Source: Panulirus ornatus (Eukaryota > Arthropoda > Malacostraca > Decapoda > Palinuridae). Taken from it: 64,000 nucleotides of DNA. Below, piece after piece: positions 1-12,990 of this stretch (the first letter of the stretch is position 1; each line of letters starts with the position of its first letter). The notes under the pieces were generated by a model. It saw only the letters and a list, made by a program, of their open reading frames with translations, searched no databases and had not been told where the DNA came from. The stretch lies in NCBI RefSeq assembly GCF_036320965.1, contig NC_092234.1, positions 33,942,203 to 34,006,202 of the forward strand, read 5' to 3'. Made by a program: the position numbers and the translations under genes.

Positions 1-332
1 TTGAGTGATCGGGGCCTGAACATACTGGAGGGTGAAAGGAGTGCAAGGAATAGAGTGAATTGGAACGATATGGTATACCAGGATCGACGTTCTGTCAATA
101 GACTGAACCAGGGCATGTGAAACGTCTGGGGTAAACCATGGAAAGGTCTGTAGGGCCTGAACGTGGAAAGGGAGCTGTGGTTTCGGTGCATTACACATGA
201 CAGCTGGAGACTGAGCGTGAACGAATGTGGCCCTTTTGTCTTTTCCTGGAGCTACCTCACTGGGGGGGGGGGGGGGTGCTATTTCCTGTGCGGCGGGTTG
301 GCGACGAGAATGGATGAAGGCAGCAGGTATGA

Positions 333-419
<87 letters not shown>

Positions 420-430
420 GAGTGCTGTCT
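1..430 (+). mobile_element. LINE-A 3' end: last RT codons plus long 3' UTR
   Basis: The window opens inside a LINE-A copy. Frame 1 reads 39 codons ending in a TGA at 118-120 and matches the extreme C terminus of the LINE-A polyprotein seen at 42,663 and 62,190 (SDRGLN, GERSARNRVNWND, NQGM). It is followed by the long-type 3' UTR (TCTGGGGTAAACCATGG, then GACTGAGCGTGAACGAATGTGG), which breaks off in a (GT)n array at 337-417. The element continues to the left of the window. A G run at 260-274 lies in the UTR. Confidence 0.85.
337..417. repeat. (GT)n microsatellite
   Basis: About 40 GT units with one TTT interruption, inside the LINE-A long 3' UTR where related copies carry only a short TG/TA-rich stretch. 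Confidence 0.95.
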
Positions 431-860
431 GACTGCAACTCGTTATCAGAGAAGATAGACCATCCCAGCACAGACCATATAGCTTTTTACTATCTTTATA
501 TCTGAAGCTGGTCTCCCAGCTGGATAACCAAGCAGTAGATTGGTAAACTTCACAAAACATCTTTCTTTTGTTCTCTAATTATAGAAAGTGAAATCATTAT
601 GAAGAATTGATTGTACTTTTTGTCACCCATCGACCCAGACAAATTAATTTCGACAAATCAAAACAGTGCCCAGAGTCAAGGAAGATGAACTTATAAGTAG
701 AGAGATGTAGTGATGCACTTACGTAACGAGAAAATAAAACTCAAATGTAAAACGTCTGGTAAAGCAGGTCAGACATTATCACAAGTAAGGAAGAAAAAGG
801 AAAAGCTGAGAGGAATAATTATTAACAACCCGAAATAAACTTTAAAACGGAAGGCAATTT
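431..860. other. AT-rich stretch, nothing recognised
   Basis: No long open frame and no repeat family member recognised between the (GT)n array and the 23-bp tandem repeat. Confidence 0.5.
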
Positions 861-929
861 GGCGCTTGAACTGAACTCAATATGGCGCTCGAACTGAACT
901 CAATATGGCGCTCGAACTGAACTCAATTT
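861..929. repeat. 23-bp tandem repeat, 3 units
   Basis: Three consecutive units of GGCGCTCGAACTGAACTCAA plus a 3-base linker. The first differs by one base (GCTTG for GCTCG). Confidence 0.9.
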
Positions 930-1019
930 GTAATGTGCTGTTGAATTTTGGTCGCCAAATTTAATACAAAACGACGAAAAAAAACCTAAAGGCATTAAAA
1001 AAACAGCAAAACTGTTTTA

Positions 1020-1380
1020 ATTCCGCGGCTGAGAGACATATTTCATCATGAAAGACTTAAGATAAAAGATAATTTTCTTGAAGAAAAATTCATCCCCGGA
1101 GATCTAATAAAAGTGTTTAGAATACTGAATAATTTTGACACAACGTAGCAGTTCTTTTCACATTCAGTACAATGTCCAGAGTTAACGATATTAAGTTACA
1201 GGGAGGAAGATGTAATATATTCTAAGGACAAACATTTTGTTTACACTCTAAATTATACAACACTGGAGTGATCTACTTCCAGATGATGTATATCAAAGGC
1301 TATAAATCAGGACTCTATAAATTCCTTAATGTCAGATGTCAGTCAACAAGACTGTTCAAGAAGGAATGTGTGATAAGTAC
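1020..1380 (+). pseudogene. CR1-like LINE, decayed RT C-terminal domain
   Basis: Forward translation shows GDLIKVFRILNNFD, typical of the region after the RT in CR1/L2-type LINEs. A decayed segment and then IIQHWSDLLPDDVY follow, which matches the family pattern 'RVINHWNSLPDDVV'. Several stops and frame changes interrupt it, so it is an old fragment. The clade is inferred from motif memory. A profile search would settle CR1 versus L2. Confidence 0.5.
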
Positions 1381-2262
1381 GTGATTCAGCTTTCTTTTTC
1401 ACAGATTTGGGCCTCCCTCCCAGATTATTAGACTTGTTACGATAGAACAATGCTTTCATTCACACATTTTCATAGAATTTCTTCGGCAGTATATCCTTAA
1501 CATACTACAAAGGTGCTCTATCTTAAATATTTTACGGCAAGTTTTAGTGGTGGCTCTAGCTTGACCATCGTCTCTATCTATATGGATTAGGAACTTCGGG
1601 TACTGTCATTGACCTCCATCAGATAACTTTGCCATAGACCATAAAAGCCAGTTATTGTCTGTCCTTCCCACGTACTCTCCCTCCTAGAACACATCCTGGC
1701 CCGCCGTCACCACCTTGCTCCACTCGACCGACCCCCAAGCCCCAGAGGCTGCCAAGCTCCAGTGTACGTACCAGTGAAAGACTGTCAGTACAGAGACTTC
1801 CATCTGGAGCTCCCCAACGCCACAGCTTCCCCAGACGCTGCCTCACCAGACAGCTCCCACAGACTCATCCCGTCAGTTACCCCTCCGTCGGAGGACCCTC
1901 CCTCAAACTCATCCAGTCAGTTAACTGTCCACCCGTATAAGACATCACCAAACAGTATCTCATCACACAACTGGCAAACATCTCTCCACTACACTTTTCT
2001 CTGTCCCATATCCTCCACCCAGGCAGGTCTGTACCAAATTTCTCTCAGCTGGAGCTTTCTTTGCTGAACTGATTCTAACTAGGTATTTCCTTATTAGACA
2101 ACTTCTTGTCACACTAACAAAAGAACGGGCAGCTCCGTCTTAAAGATAGGTGGGCAGAACATTGGTTCCGATAATTGTGCTGCATGGCATTATCACGTCC
2201 GTACATATGGTAATCAAAGATATAGTAACCAAAAAGAACGAAACACTCCATACATTACACAG
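1381..2262. other. No supported gene; Pro/Ser-rich GTG-started frame
   Basis: A frame of 101 codons at 1,762-2,067 is proline- and serine-rich and starts with GTG, which is not a credible animal start. No family was recognised. The DNA is locally C-rich (CCTCC, CCAGAC repeats). It may be an unrecognised exon, but nothing beyond openness supports that. Confidence 0.3.
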
Positions 2263-2324
2263 AAATTCATACAAGGTCAGCTTGAGTCCTGGAAAATTCA
2301 TACAAGGTCAGCTTGAGTCCTGGA
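2263..2324. repeat. 31-bp direct duplication
   Basis: AAATTCATACAAGGTCAGCT and the following 11 bases occur twice in tandem without a mismatch. Confidence 0.9.
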
Positions 2325-2879
2325 AAATTATTTCCGCTGTGCAGATTTTCAGTGCGCTATGCTGCAGCTGCAAAAACTCCCAGAAAGATTTTCTTTCACG
2401 TTCATTATGAATAGGTGCGATGCATCATTATTTCTGTAGCTGTTGATGGTTTAAGTATTTCCCTTCAGCAGCGGTGTTAGTCATGGTTCTGTTCCGTTTC
2501 CTGTTATTTCCCCTCTTGTTCAATGATTTCCTTAATTCAACAACAACCAAATGCACTCACACGCTGGCGACTCAGTCCTACATTCTTCCAGTTATTTGAC
2601 ATCGACTCCGTCTTCACCTCTTCGATACACTCTTCCTTCTTGTGTCGTCACTCAGCATTTATAGAATCAGATCAAGACAAGATTCTCAATTTGGGCAGAC
2701 ATATCCTGGCTAAGTTTAGCGCCTTTAAAACTTAATTTCTTTTTATTTCTCTTTATTAAATCCCTCACGCTTCCACCATCTCCTTTGATGGCTCTGTAGT
2801 TCAACCATTCAATAACGATACATATCCTTAGTATCACAGTAACGTCTGTCTTAGGAATGAGCTAAGTCTGGTTCTGGGG

Positions 2880-3420
2880 AAGTGGTAGTCCTTTTCAGAT
2901 ATCGTAGATTATCTTTCTTCCGAACAGTTGCTCCGAGTGTGCTGTACAAAAGACTAAGTCGTCCTTGTATGGAATGCTACTCACTTCCATACGGTTGTAG
3001 CTCAACATTCTCACTGAACAGAGTCGAGTCAAAAGCAATCCGATTTATCAACTCTCCACCCCGGTTTTTCTGCTCCCGATAACGGTCTGTTTGTGTGTGT
3101 GTGTGTGTCTGCCATTACCAAGACCACATAATACCCAGCAAGCCACTGCGTCACATGATTACCGTGTGACCAGAGGTGCCTGACCGGTGGACTATTGTGA
3201 TATTCAAATCTTTCCCATCGTTGTCATGACTTGAAACTCTTTAACCCTCTCATATTTTTGCAAAGAGCTCTGACCTGGTCATTATTCGTAAAGCAGGTTT
3301 TTTCCAAATCCTCAATAACAGATTTTTTTTCTCTCGTCTGTTCATACTTCAGCTAATCTTTAGCTCTTTTATACATTCCAGTTATGGCCGACGAGGACGT
3401 CCATCCCTGATTAAAGTCTT
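2880..3420 (+). pseudogene. Jockey-like LINE, RT C-terminal fragment
   Basis: The forward frame from about 2,882 reads RYRRLSFFRTVAPSVLYKRL, then SSTFSLNRVESKAIRFINSP, the conserved 'YKRLSRPCMEY...LNRVQSKAIRLINSPPLT' block after the RT domain of Jockey-type elements. A short (GT)n interrupts it at about 3,092-3,108. The rest then continues decayed (DHIIPSKPLRHMITV, and a 3' UTR-like block ending near CCAGTTATGGCCGACGAGG). A related 3' end lies at 9,570-9,880. Pseudogene: several stops and frameshifts. Confidence 0.65.
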
Positions 3421-5237
3421 TCATATAAAAGTTAAATAAAAACCTGAAATCGAAATGCTGTACTCGTATTAATTAGCCACGTTATTGACGCTTGATGACA
3501 TTTGTTATTGCAGTTCTTCAATATCATTCCAGGATTACGTTAACACATGTTATTATTGCCCTTTCAAACCTTGTTGTCTGATCTGGAAACTGAATTTTTT
3601 GGGGGTGCCCGATTTTTTTTGGGGGGGGGAGCGATTTTTTTCTTCTGAATTTTGATTTTCTTAAGATTTCATCACATGTGCTTGTTCACCAAACTGGGAT
3701 CTGCTGGGTGAGTATTGGATGATGTTTAGTTCTGCCTGGAAGTGATTGCGTATTGGTATATTCCCTAATCATTGTAGACCGTCTTTTGCAGGTATCGTTC
3801 CGATAAGACTCAAAATGAAAAAAAAAAAAAGGAAAAAAACATTCATTACGTCTTCTTTCAACCCTAGTATTAAGAAAAAAAGATATTTTGGCCAAAATGA
3901 ACTTCTTTTTTTGACCTTATATTAACTAATATAGGGGTTTTTGAAGTTTCGTTGTAGGTGCTTTCCATCATGGTGGATAAGAATCTGGAGTTTAACTTGT
4001 ATTTCGGGTAATTATGTATGTGTATCATTAAAGCCTTGGATTCAACACATGTTAATGCATTTTTTTTATTATTGTTGTGTGTCGTTTCCACAAACCGGTT
4101 TGAGAATATCAGCGTTAAATCTGATAGTTAAGCCCTTCGTTATTGATATTTTCCAAATTTGAGAGAAAAGATTTTCTTTAGAATAACTTTTGTTTTTGCC
4201 TTGCTTTTCAATTTTTTTCTTTCAGAATTTAGATTTTGTTCGTAATTTCATCATAGATGTTATATATCATGCTAACTAAAGACATGCAATTAAGACGTTG
4301 CATTCCGGCTTGTTTGTCTTGTAAGTATCACCTGGAGTAATTACTATTATCATCATCATATGCAACACCAGGACTCCTTTCAAGTGGACCCTGCAGCTTC
4401 GATGCTGGGCCTCACGCGGGAGTACGGAGGGTTAGGTGAGGTGAGATGGTCCTGGACGATGGTTTACAGTGTCTGTCAGCTGGCGGTGATACTGACTCGT
4501 TGAAAGTTATTGTTACGATATCTCATCGCTGGTGGTAATCATCGTCCTGAATCAATCGTCTGTATTTTGTATTTCAGTAAATAAGTCGTTATTGAACTCT
4601 GATTATGTTGTTATATTTCCTGTTTAGACCTTTCGTTCTTCTGTTCAGTCTTACAGGGTGCTGAGTTGATGATTAAGGCAATGAATCCCTTTCTTACCTT
4701 ATCTTTCTACTCTAAAAAGAAAAAATTAGGAAATCATTTTGAAGAAGCTACAGCCCCTCACCCTTTTCTATTATCATTTACGTAGATTATCCTTAAAATC
4801 ACATCATGGGTGATTTTCATCATGCTTGAAGGATCCGGGTTCTAGATGGTGTTTCGACTAATTTGTCGTATCATCAACCCATTGGTATATAGTTACTGTC
4901 GATATATTTCCTAAGTATTTGCAGTCTGGCGATCCTGTGTACTATCTAAAGGCCATAAAAAAAGGTCATGAAGGTCTTCATTATCATATTTTCAGTTTTT
5001 GAAACAATAGAATTTCCCCCGAAAAAAAAAAATCAATTGAACTATCGTATATTGTAAGGTGAAGAGTCTGGGTGCTCTGGAGTGTAGCCTGTCTCATGTT
5101 TTTTGCCTCTTTAATGAATGAAGGTTGGCTGTTCCCCAGTCGTGTTGTGGTAGCTGAAGCTGAGGTCATCAGGCTTTTTATTTGTTTGCTGGGCGGCACG
5201 GGCAGCCCAGGCCCTTATCAAGACCATCCGATTAACG

Positions 5238-5239
<2 letters not shown>
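3421..5239. other. No gene recognised
   Basis: AT-rich sequence with short homopolymer runs (T/G runs near 3,590-3,650, A runs near 3,818). Open frames are short and AT-driven. A GC-richer patch at 4,370-4,450 (GCAGCTTCGATGCTGGGCC) resembles 34,480-34,500 (CACAGCTTCGAGGCTGCGCC) and may be another old repeat. Confidence 0.4.

Positions 5240-5299
<60 letters not shown>
5240..5299. repeat. (TA)n microsatellite
   Basis: About 30 TA units ending directly at the 5' end of an element S copy (TATCCCTGGG). Confidence 0.97.
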
Positions 5300-5826
<527 letters not shown>

Positions 5827-5829
5827 AAG

Positions 5830-7944
5830 ATTGATCTTCCGGGATAGAGATTTTTCCATGCAGTCGGTACTATGGACTAGTATTTACTTCTCATCTTCCT
5901 CGACATGTGCTTGAAAGTATGATCTTGCGAGCAGCACTGTATGTCATTTCCAATGGTTCACTGGTGGTCTTGACTGGTGTTTGATTGTAGTCTTCCAGTG
6001 TCTTCTGCTGATGAAACTTTGACACTCATTCTGGTATTTTCAGCAAATGCACGGGACAACTTCCAATCCCAGGGCTACTTTGCTTACTACAACCGTTGAG
6101 ACGACTACCTACCTGACAATTTTAACTGACCACGGCTCAGCGAATGATTACGCCACCAGCCATTTCTCACGAGACGTCTTTTTGCTAAAAAAGAAGAAAA
6201 ACATATCCAGATAGCTTGAATCCTCTGAGTTTGGAGGATATCTGGTGCATATCTATAAGACGCCAGAACAAATATCAAAACCCCATATACCGAAAACGTT
6301 GAGATGCTCTCCTCAGAAATCAAGTCCCCAGGAAAGAATATGTTCTTTTGACGGAGAAATGTTGTGCTGTCCTACCGCCAGCCAGCTGACCTCCACACAA
6401 CTCGACCACACATTCCAACTACGACAGTAGCTAACAACGGGTAATAGTCCCCTTGAGAGTTGTCCACAGATAATTTTTCTTTTCAAAGCGTACTGTGTAC
6501 CGAGGCCACTTTACTACGGTTATGAAAATTGCACACAAATTCAGAGGGCATGATAGAATCCGTCATCCACAATGGCTGGCTGTCAACTCCTACGCTTGCC
6601 ATATAGGCACATTTACATGTAGGCGTGATCAACAAGTGAATTTCATTACCTTTTTAAGGTGGTACCCAGGAATGAAAGGTTACGAATAATTAGGAAATGT
6701 ATTCGCACATTTGATTATCGCAAGGATACCTACAACTTTTTATTATATGCGGCAGTTTCTCACCGTTCCGTTAAGCAGAATTTATTCATCGGTATTCTAT
6801 CCGCCTGTAGTCATGTTCCGCAAGTGATGGACGATACGAGCAGGAGGCATTATTATCCAATTCGTAATTACAGTTAACGTCAGGTCACCCGCTTCCCATC
6901 TTCAGAATTTATCCTCCGTCGGGTAATGTCAGCCTGTTCGCTAGCGTTGCCTGCGATCCGTTCAACAGATTACTGTACACACAAGATGGAATGCTGACGA
7001 AACACTTTGATTTCCCCCTTGCCATAACCACGGAACACAGTGGGCTACGAAACATCATTTTCCAGTAAAGTAATGAGTGTGTTTATTTTTCTCACGTACC
7101 TTATCTTAACGTTATCCACTTAAAGGTTATCTGAATGCATTTTTGTACACGTCTCCCGTGAGATGCTGCCCTGCAGTTTCACTTACCATAGTGCCAAGAG
7201 CACTTGCCCTGTCAGTCTCATTATGACACTATATCCAGGATTACCCACACTATTCTTCACCATTAAACCATCATCCGTCCAGCGGTTCTTTATCACTTTC
7301 CCCAATTCTTTTTATTTTTGTTTTTTCCTCGTCTGCATCTAAGACACCTGCTAATCATCGTCAGTGTATCAGACTATTGTATATTGTCATCGTCCTCAAT
7401 GTTCTAAGATTGGTATAGTATTCGTTAGTAAGTCAGCTGAGCTTCAGCTTGATACAGCTTGCTGGAGGTACCGCCAGCCGTATCACCGCTTATCTGGCCG
7501 GGGAAGGTAGATCCGGCCACACGTCTGCGCACAGCGGCGTGCGGTCGTATGTGTGTTTGTGTGGTTATTTAATATAATAGCCATGACCTTTGGAAGGTCA
7601 GTAGGCCAAATACTTTTTTTTTATTGTTTGATCGTATGCAAGGAAGAATAGATAACTACGGGTAAGGGAGGTAGTAAAACGCTGTAACAAATAAGGGACA
7701 ACAGCAAAAGAGTTAGTTCTGTCTACATTTAAGTATAGATATATGCTGCCACAACAATAAGTCTTACCTCCTTGCAAACACAGGAAGCTGGTTTTGGCGC
7801 AAGGATGTGGAGTGTACTATTCAGGGGCTTGGCGCCGTGGCTTGTCCACATATAACTAGTGGAGGCTAAGCTGAATTGTTGATGTTCCATGAGTCACTTG
7901 CTACTGACGAAGTCGAAAGAGAAACACATTCGTCTCCATTTTCA
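5830..7944. other. No gene recognised
   Basis: Unique-looking sequence with short frames only (at most 72 codons), none resembling a known family. Either intergenic or intronic. Confidence 0.4.
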
Positions 7945-8165
7945 TACGTGCTCGCCATTTCCCGCGTAAGCGAGGTAGCGTCTAAAACAGATGACAGAAC
8001 CTTAGAGGGAAAATTCTTCATTTAGCTTCTTTCTCTATTCCTTTGTTGAAAAATAATACAGGAAGGGAGGATTTCCAGCCAGCCGCTCACGCCCCTCTTA
8101 CTCGCCTTCTACGACATACTAGGATTACGTGGGCAGCATTATTTCTCCCCTTTCCCAACGGTGCC
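7945..8165 (-). mobile_element. Element S copy 2, diverged
   Basis: Reading the minus strand: ACGTAATCCTAGTATGTCG-like head, GTAGAAGGCGAGTAAGAGGG, GGAAATCCTCCCTTCC, then tail GCTACCTCGCTTACGCGGG and AAATGGCGAG. Older than the copies at 5,300 and 15,494, and not bordered by (TA)n. Confidence 0.7.
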
Positions 8166-8427
8166 CCTGAGGTGTCCTTCTCAACTTCACCAGATCTGTA
8201 GTGCAACTGCACTGCAGGCTAAGAGATGTCAAGCGCGGGAATTTCGTCAAGCATAACATACATCTGCTTAAGACTTACTGTTGAGACCTTTACCCTATGA
8301 CGTACATTCTAACTTATGAAAAGCATCCACTTCTCCACAGTTCACCTTCAGTAATTATAAGCTAATTCTGTTGGATGCAACAGTGCTACACTTCAACCTG
8401 TAGACTTTGTAATGACGCATGACATGT

Positions 8428-8620
8428 GACTGTTACGTCGTTGTCAGGAAGGTGTTGTTCACGTCGCTGGCAGGAGATTGTTCACGTCGATGCCAGGAGG
8501 GCGTATGTTCACGTCGCTGGCAGAAGATTGTTCACGTTGATGCCCAGAGGGCGTATGTTCACGTCGTTGTCAGGAGGGTGTTTGTTTACGTCGTTGTCAG
8601 GAGGGTGTTTATTCGTCACA
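8428..8620. repeat. Degenerate minisatellite
   Basis: At least six units of about 26-30 bp built on TTCACGTCGTTGTCAGGAGG (variants CTGGCAGGAGATTG, ATGCCAGGAGGGCG). It drives the overlapping RRCQEGV/HVVVRRVF frames, which I do not treat as genes. Confidence 0.85.
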
Positions 8621-8829
8621 ATTCCTTCCTGGACCCATGTGTGGTCTGTAGCTCAGCACATCCTCCCGGTCTCCTTTCTAAGGATAAAATGAAGTTTGCT
8701 AGTTATCATTTTCTTGCCACCATCCCTTTCCCCAGCAACAACATAGGACTTCAAGAGTTTCGTACACTTTATCTAAAAACATATGAACAAAATGTCATGA
8801 GGACCGTGGGCCTTGTATGAGTCTCTTCT

Positions 8830-9540
8830 TGATGTTTCAATAATTTCTAAGACCTCCTCCCTGTTTCATCTCACTGGTGTTGGGGCTATAGTACCTTTCA
8901 TATAAAAAGACCTTCTGAACTTGTCATTCAGTTCCTCACATATTCTTCCATCGTCCTTTAAAACTTTTCTCTGCAGCACCCCGAAGCCTGATCAGCTGCT
9001 CATTAACTGACAGTTTATTCCTGATGAATTTATAAAAACGTTTTGGACTTTCTGCTGTCTTGTCCACAGTAATCTTTTCCAAGTTTCTCTGTTCTTCCTT
9101 GCTGGTCCTGTTATACTCGTTCTTTGCTCTCTTATACCTTGTCAAATGCTTGTTAGTTGGGGGTGATGCCTATATCCATACAGCACATTGCTGTGTTCCT
9201 TCGCTTTTTAACTCTTTTATTGAGTGACAAATCTCTTTTTTAACCTTCTATCTGTATCTGAAGCTAAAGGTGCCCATCTTCCTGCTTCATTGTAAATTTC
9301 ACAGAACCTTCCAGTACAATGCCTTGATTTCTGGCTCTTTGAACTCAATTTCCCAATATGGTTCCCATGAAGATTCTTAAACTGCGTAATTCCACAATGC
9401 TATCTCCTCTTTGAAATCTAGTTTCTTATTTCATCTTATATATGTCGTCATTTACCACATAATCACACTCAAGTATTACATGATCATTTTTTGCAATTGG
9501 TGTATTGTATGTGATTGCCAATATCTATGTGTAATTTCTT
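8830..9540 (-). pseudogene. CR1/Jockey-like LINE, endonuclease end plus EN-RT linker
   Basis: On the minus strand the frame at 9,145-8,936 reads YKRAKNEYNRTSKEEQRNLE, then PKRFYKFIRNKLSVNEQL, the linker between endonuclease and RT of CR1-like LINEs ('PKLFYRYIRSK'). A one-base frame change brings in GRICEELNDKFRRSF further on. Upstream (about 9,520-9,300) the sense strand gives NTPIAKNDHVILECDYVV, an endonuclease C-terminal 'SDH' block. Stops and shifts make it a pseudogene. No RT domain follows. Confidence 0.65.
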
Positions 9541-9569
9541 TTTGCACCCGAGAGCTGGCTGCTTGCGTG

Positions 9570-9880
9570 CCCCCCTTCACTAAATAGACCACGCAATACT
9601 CGGCAAGCTGCTGCGCCACATGATTACTGTGTAGCCATCGGTAACTCAAGGGTGGTCCGTTTTTATACCTACTTCTTTCCCAACTTGTCGAAGCTTTGGA
9701 ACTCTGTCTTATGTGTTTCCCAAAAACTGTGACCTAGAACATTTCAAAAGACAGTTTTATCACTTCTACCAAAATTCATAAATACTTTCCTTTCTCTCTT
9801 CTTTTTCCATTTCATAATTCTTTGTATTTCAGTTCAGGCTCGGCCTTGATGTGAGCTTTTGTCCGTGATGAGAGGGCGGC
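9570..9880 (+). pseudogene. Jockey-like LINE, extreme RT C terminus and 3' UTR
   Basis: Forward frames give HAILGKLLRHMITV and then, across frameshifts, TSFFPTCRSF, LSYVFPKT and EHFKRQFYHFY, matching the family pattern 'FFPRTSRLWNSLP..VFP..YDLQSFKRRVYHHL'. The 3' UTR block AGTTCAGGCTCGGCCTTGAT parallels the fragment at 2,880-3,420, about 75-80% alike by eye. It ends where a LINE-A remnant begins. Confidence 0.65.
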
Positions 9881-9934
9881 AGATATTGAGTGTCTGGTCT
9901 AGGTTAGTTGGCGAAGTAAGAAATTCATGGACAG

Positions 9935-11135
9935 TGGTTTGGTGATGAGAGAAGAGTGGGTGAAGGTTTTGCGTAAGAGAATATACGGCAAGCGGCTGAA
10001 GTGGATGATATTGCAGTAGAATTTTTAAGAAAGAGGGTGACTGTGTTGTTGGTTTGTTAAATTAGGATTTTCAGTGTATGTATGGATCATGGTGAGGTAC
10101 CTAAGGTTTGGCAGAATACATGCATAATGCCACTGTACAAAGGCGTGAGCGACAAGAGTGAGTGTTCAAATTACATAGGTATAAGTTCGCTAAGTGTACC
10201 GAGTTAGTTGTATGGGAGGTTATTGATTGAGAGGGTGAAGGCATGTGCAGAACATCGGGCTGGGGATGAGTATTATGGCTTCAGGGGCGGTAGAGGATGT
10301 GTGGACCAGGTGTTTGCTTTAAAGAAAATATGTGAGAAACACTCAGAGAAGCAGAAGGATTTGTATATGGCATTTATGTATCTCGAGAAAGCATATGTTA
10401 GGGTTGACAGAGATGCCCTATGGGAGGTTTTAAGAATATATGGTTTGGGAGGATAGCTACTAGAAGCAGTGAGAAGTTTTTATGAAGCATGTAAGGCGTG
10501 CATACGATTAGGAAGAGAAGAGTGATTTGTTCCAAGTGAAAGTTGATCTACGGCAGGGATATGTGATGTTACCATGGCTGTTTGATTTGTTTATGGATGT
10601 GGTGGTGAGGGAAGTATATGCAAGAGTCTTGGAGAAAGGGGCGAGCATACAGTCTGTTGGGATTAAGAGGGCCAAGGAAGGGAGTCAGTTGTTGTTTTCA
10701 GACGATGCAGCACTGGTGGGAGATTCGAGCAGTAGCTGGTGAATAAGTTTGGGAGTGTGTGAAACGAGAAAGTTGAGAATAAATGTGAATAAAAGCAAGG
10801 TTATCAGGTTTAATGGGTCTGAGGGACAGGTTTGTTGGTGTGTGCGTTTGAGAGGAGAAAATCCAGAGGAAGCGAAGTATTTTAGATATCTGGGAGTGGA
10901 CATGGCAGAAAATGGAACCATGGAAGCGGAAGTGAGTCATAGTGTGGGTGAAGAGGGAGAGGTTCTGGTAGCACTAAACAATGTTTGGAAAGAGAAGTCA
11001 GCAACTGGCACGGTGAAAATTAGAGATGTAGTAGTGTGATGAAGGTGGAAGTGTTGAAAATGAAATGTTTGAGGATATTATGTGGTGTGAGTTGGTTTGC
11101 TCCAGTAAGTAATAATAGGGTAAGAGAGAGGTGAG
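9935..11135 (+). pseudogene. LINE-A copy, decayed RT domain
   Basis: A degenerate LINE-A RT: LYGRLLIERVKAC and GFRGGRGCVDQVFALKK (10,208-10,456), MYLEKAYVRVDRDALWEV (motif A region, one substitution in FMDLEKAYD), MLPWLFDLFMDVVVREV, LLFSDDAALVGD (the FADD box altered to FSDD; 10,685-10,720), and KYFRYLGVDMAENGTMEAEV (10,880-10,940). Stops at about 10,206, 10,457 and 10,523 and the altered catalytic box make it inactive. Both ends are truncated, with no 3' UTR or tail. Confidence 0.85.
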
Positions 11136-11262
11136 CAGCTTTATGGATATTCCGTAGACACATTTGCGAGCAGATAGTTTGTTTCTTTTGTCCCTAACCT
11201 GTCTGTCGACTTGCTAGTCCCTTTCAGTCACATTTTTCCCGAAAGGCAAGATTCATATCGAT

Positions 11263-11263
<1 letters not shown>

Positions 11264-11351
<88 letters not shown>
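11264..11351. repeat. (CT)n microsatellite
   Basis: About 44 uninterrupted CT units. Confidence 0.97.
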
Positions 11352-11354
<3 letters not shown>

Positions 11355-12137
11355 CTAGTAATATCAGGTGAGTCCTGCTGCAACTTATCCCCTTTGTTGA
11401 AATATGTGGTCTGCGTTGATGAGCCCGCAGAGCAGCCTAGATAATGAGCATGATCTACGTACGGGAAGAGAAGAAAAAGCAGAGAAACAGACAGGCATGT
11501 ACGTGTGGAAAAAATGAAAGACGAAGAAAAGACAGACCCAAATAAATATAAGGACAAGATAGTGAAAGAGCCAGACTAAACAAAAAGGATACTGTGTTTT
11601 CATTGACGGTGAAGTTCAGCGAACACTGGTGAGAAACGACGTCTTTAGTGACACCTGGCGACACAAACAGCTGTAGGTTCACTCCATCGCCAGCTGATCC
11701 TGCACCCGCGCCTACATGACAACAGAGAGATTCACTGATAACAAGGCTTAATCTATATCATACAGGGTGGATGGGGGAGTATACATGTTTTGTGGTGACA
11801 GCAGATGCGGGGCGTTTATTGAACTGACCGTCACAGACGCTGCCTAGCTTACGTTATACTGTCCAGGGTCAACCATGCCAAAGACGACGGGGGACAGGGT
11901 TGACCTGCCATGGAATATTCGGATCCTCCCTGATAATGAAGCATGCTCATGACAGCAAATTATATGGCCCTCCTGATTATGATTCTAATAAACCGGACAA
12001 GTACGGATAGGTTAGTGAAAAGGAAACTTTCTCTTCATATACACTAAACCTATTATGAGTAAGGTCCTTTCGTTCATAAAGATATCCACGTAACAAGATT
12101 CGACTGATTCGTTCCTTGTCGGTAAATTGTAACCAGC
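11352..12137. other. No gene recognised
   Basis: Mixed-composition sequence. Frames here are shadows of the (CT)n array or short. Confidence 0.4.
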
Positions 12138-12232
12138 CAGGATGCGTTTTTCTGCCACGGTTCAACAGGATGCATTTTCTGCCACGGACCCGTAAAACGA
12201 GTTATCCTGCCAAGATCCAACAGGATGCGTTA
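12138..12232. repeat. Short irregular tandem repeat
   Basis: Three spaced copies of CAACAGGATGCGTT / CCAGGATGCGTTTTTCTGCC / AACAGGATGCATTTTCTGCC within 95 bp. Confidence 0.65.
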
Positions 12233-12719
12233 AATTTGTCGGAGTGCAACACGTTGAGCTAAGCTATCATAGCACAATAGAATGTGTTATCCAACCACGG
12301 GTTAACTATTCTGGTTGTGGGAGATACCAAAGACTACAAAGGAACTCAGACAGCAATAGACAACTGGGTCCCTTTGGGGCAGTTTGTAATAATGGAGGAT
12401 ATTAGAAACTCATAGATTGATGTGGTAAAAGTAGAAGGGCATACAGATAATCCAAAGAAAAGAGCTACAGTCAATATGACTAAGGAAGTGCAAATAATGT
12501 TAGTCGTGCACTTAAGTGAAATGTATCAGTATTACTGCTTGCAACCACTCTAATTGCTTAATTATTGATATGTCGATCATCTTGAAGAAAAAGTACTTCA
12601 CCACACTAGAGGCAAAACGTTTGCCCACAAGTTTGTATCCATTAATGGAAGTGAAATCAGACGAATAATGTCTTAAGAGCTTGGTTGACCAAGATAATCA
12701 AAGTTTTTGATACTCTAAT

Positions 12720-12990
12720 AATTCTGAGGCTTGAGTTTAATATTAATCATAACTGTTTACGGCTAGTCAACCAGTTTCCTATCCACCGACGAACAACCCC
12801 ATCGATGCCGTGTGACAATTTTGCCGATAGCTTTTAATGCAGAATTTTATCGAGTGCTATTTGAAAGTCGAAGTAGGTGACAACAACTGCTTTTCTTTCA
12901 TCATTCATGGTGATTGTATCTTAAATGGTATCAAGCAGAACAGAGGTTACTCTTTCGGGAATGAAAGCATTCATTCTCTCTACCTCCAAG
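12720..12990 (-). pseudogene. CR1-like LINE, RT core fragment
   Basis: The minus strand reads AFIPERVTSVLLDTI, a decayed YFDFQIALDKI (motif A, 'DFQKAFDKV' in the family), KLSAKLSHGIDGVVRRWIGN and WLTSRKQ. This order and wording are characteristic of the CR1/L2 RT core. Stops occur in the frame and neither end is complete. The sequence at 12,370-12,720 may hold the rest of it, but too decayed to read. Confidence 0.65.
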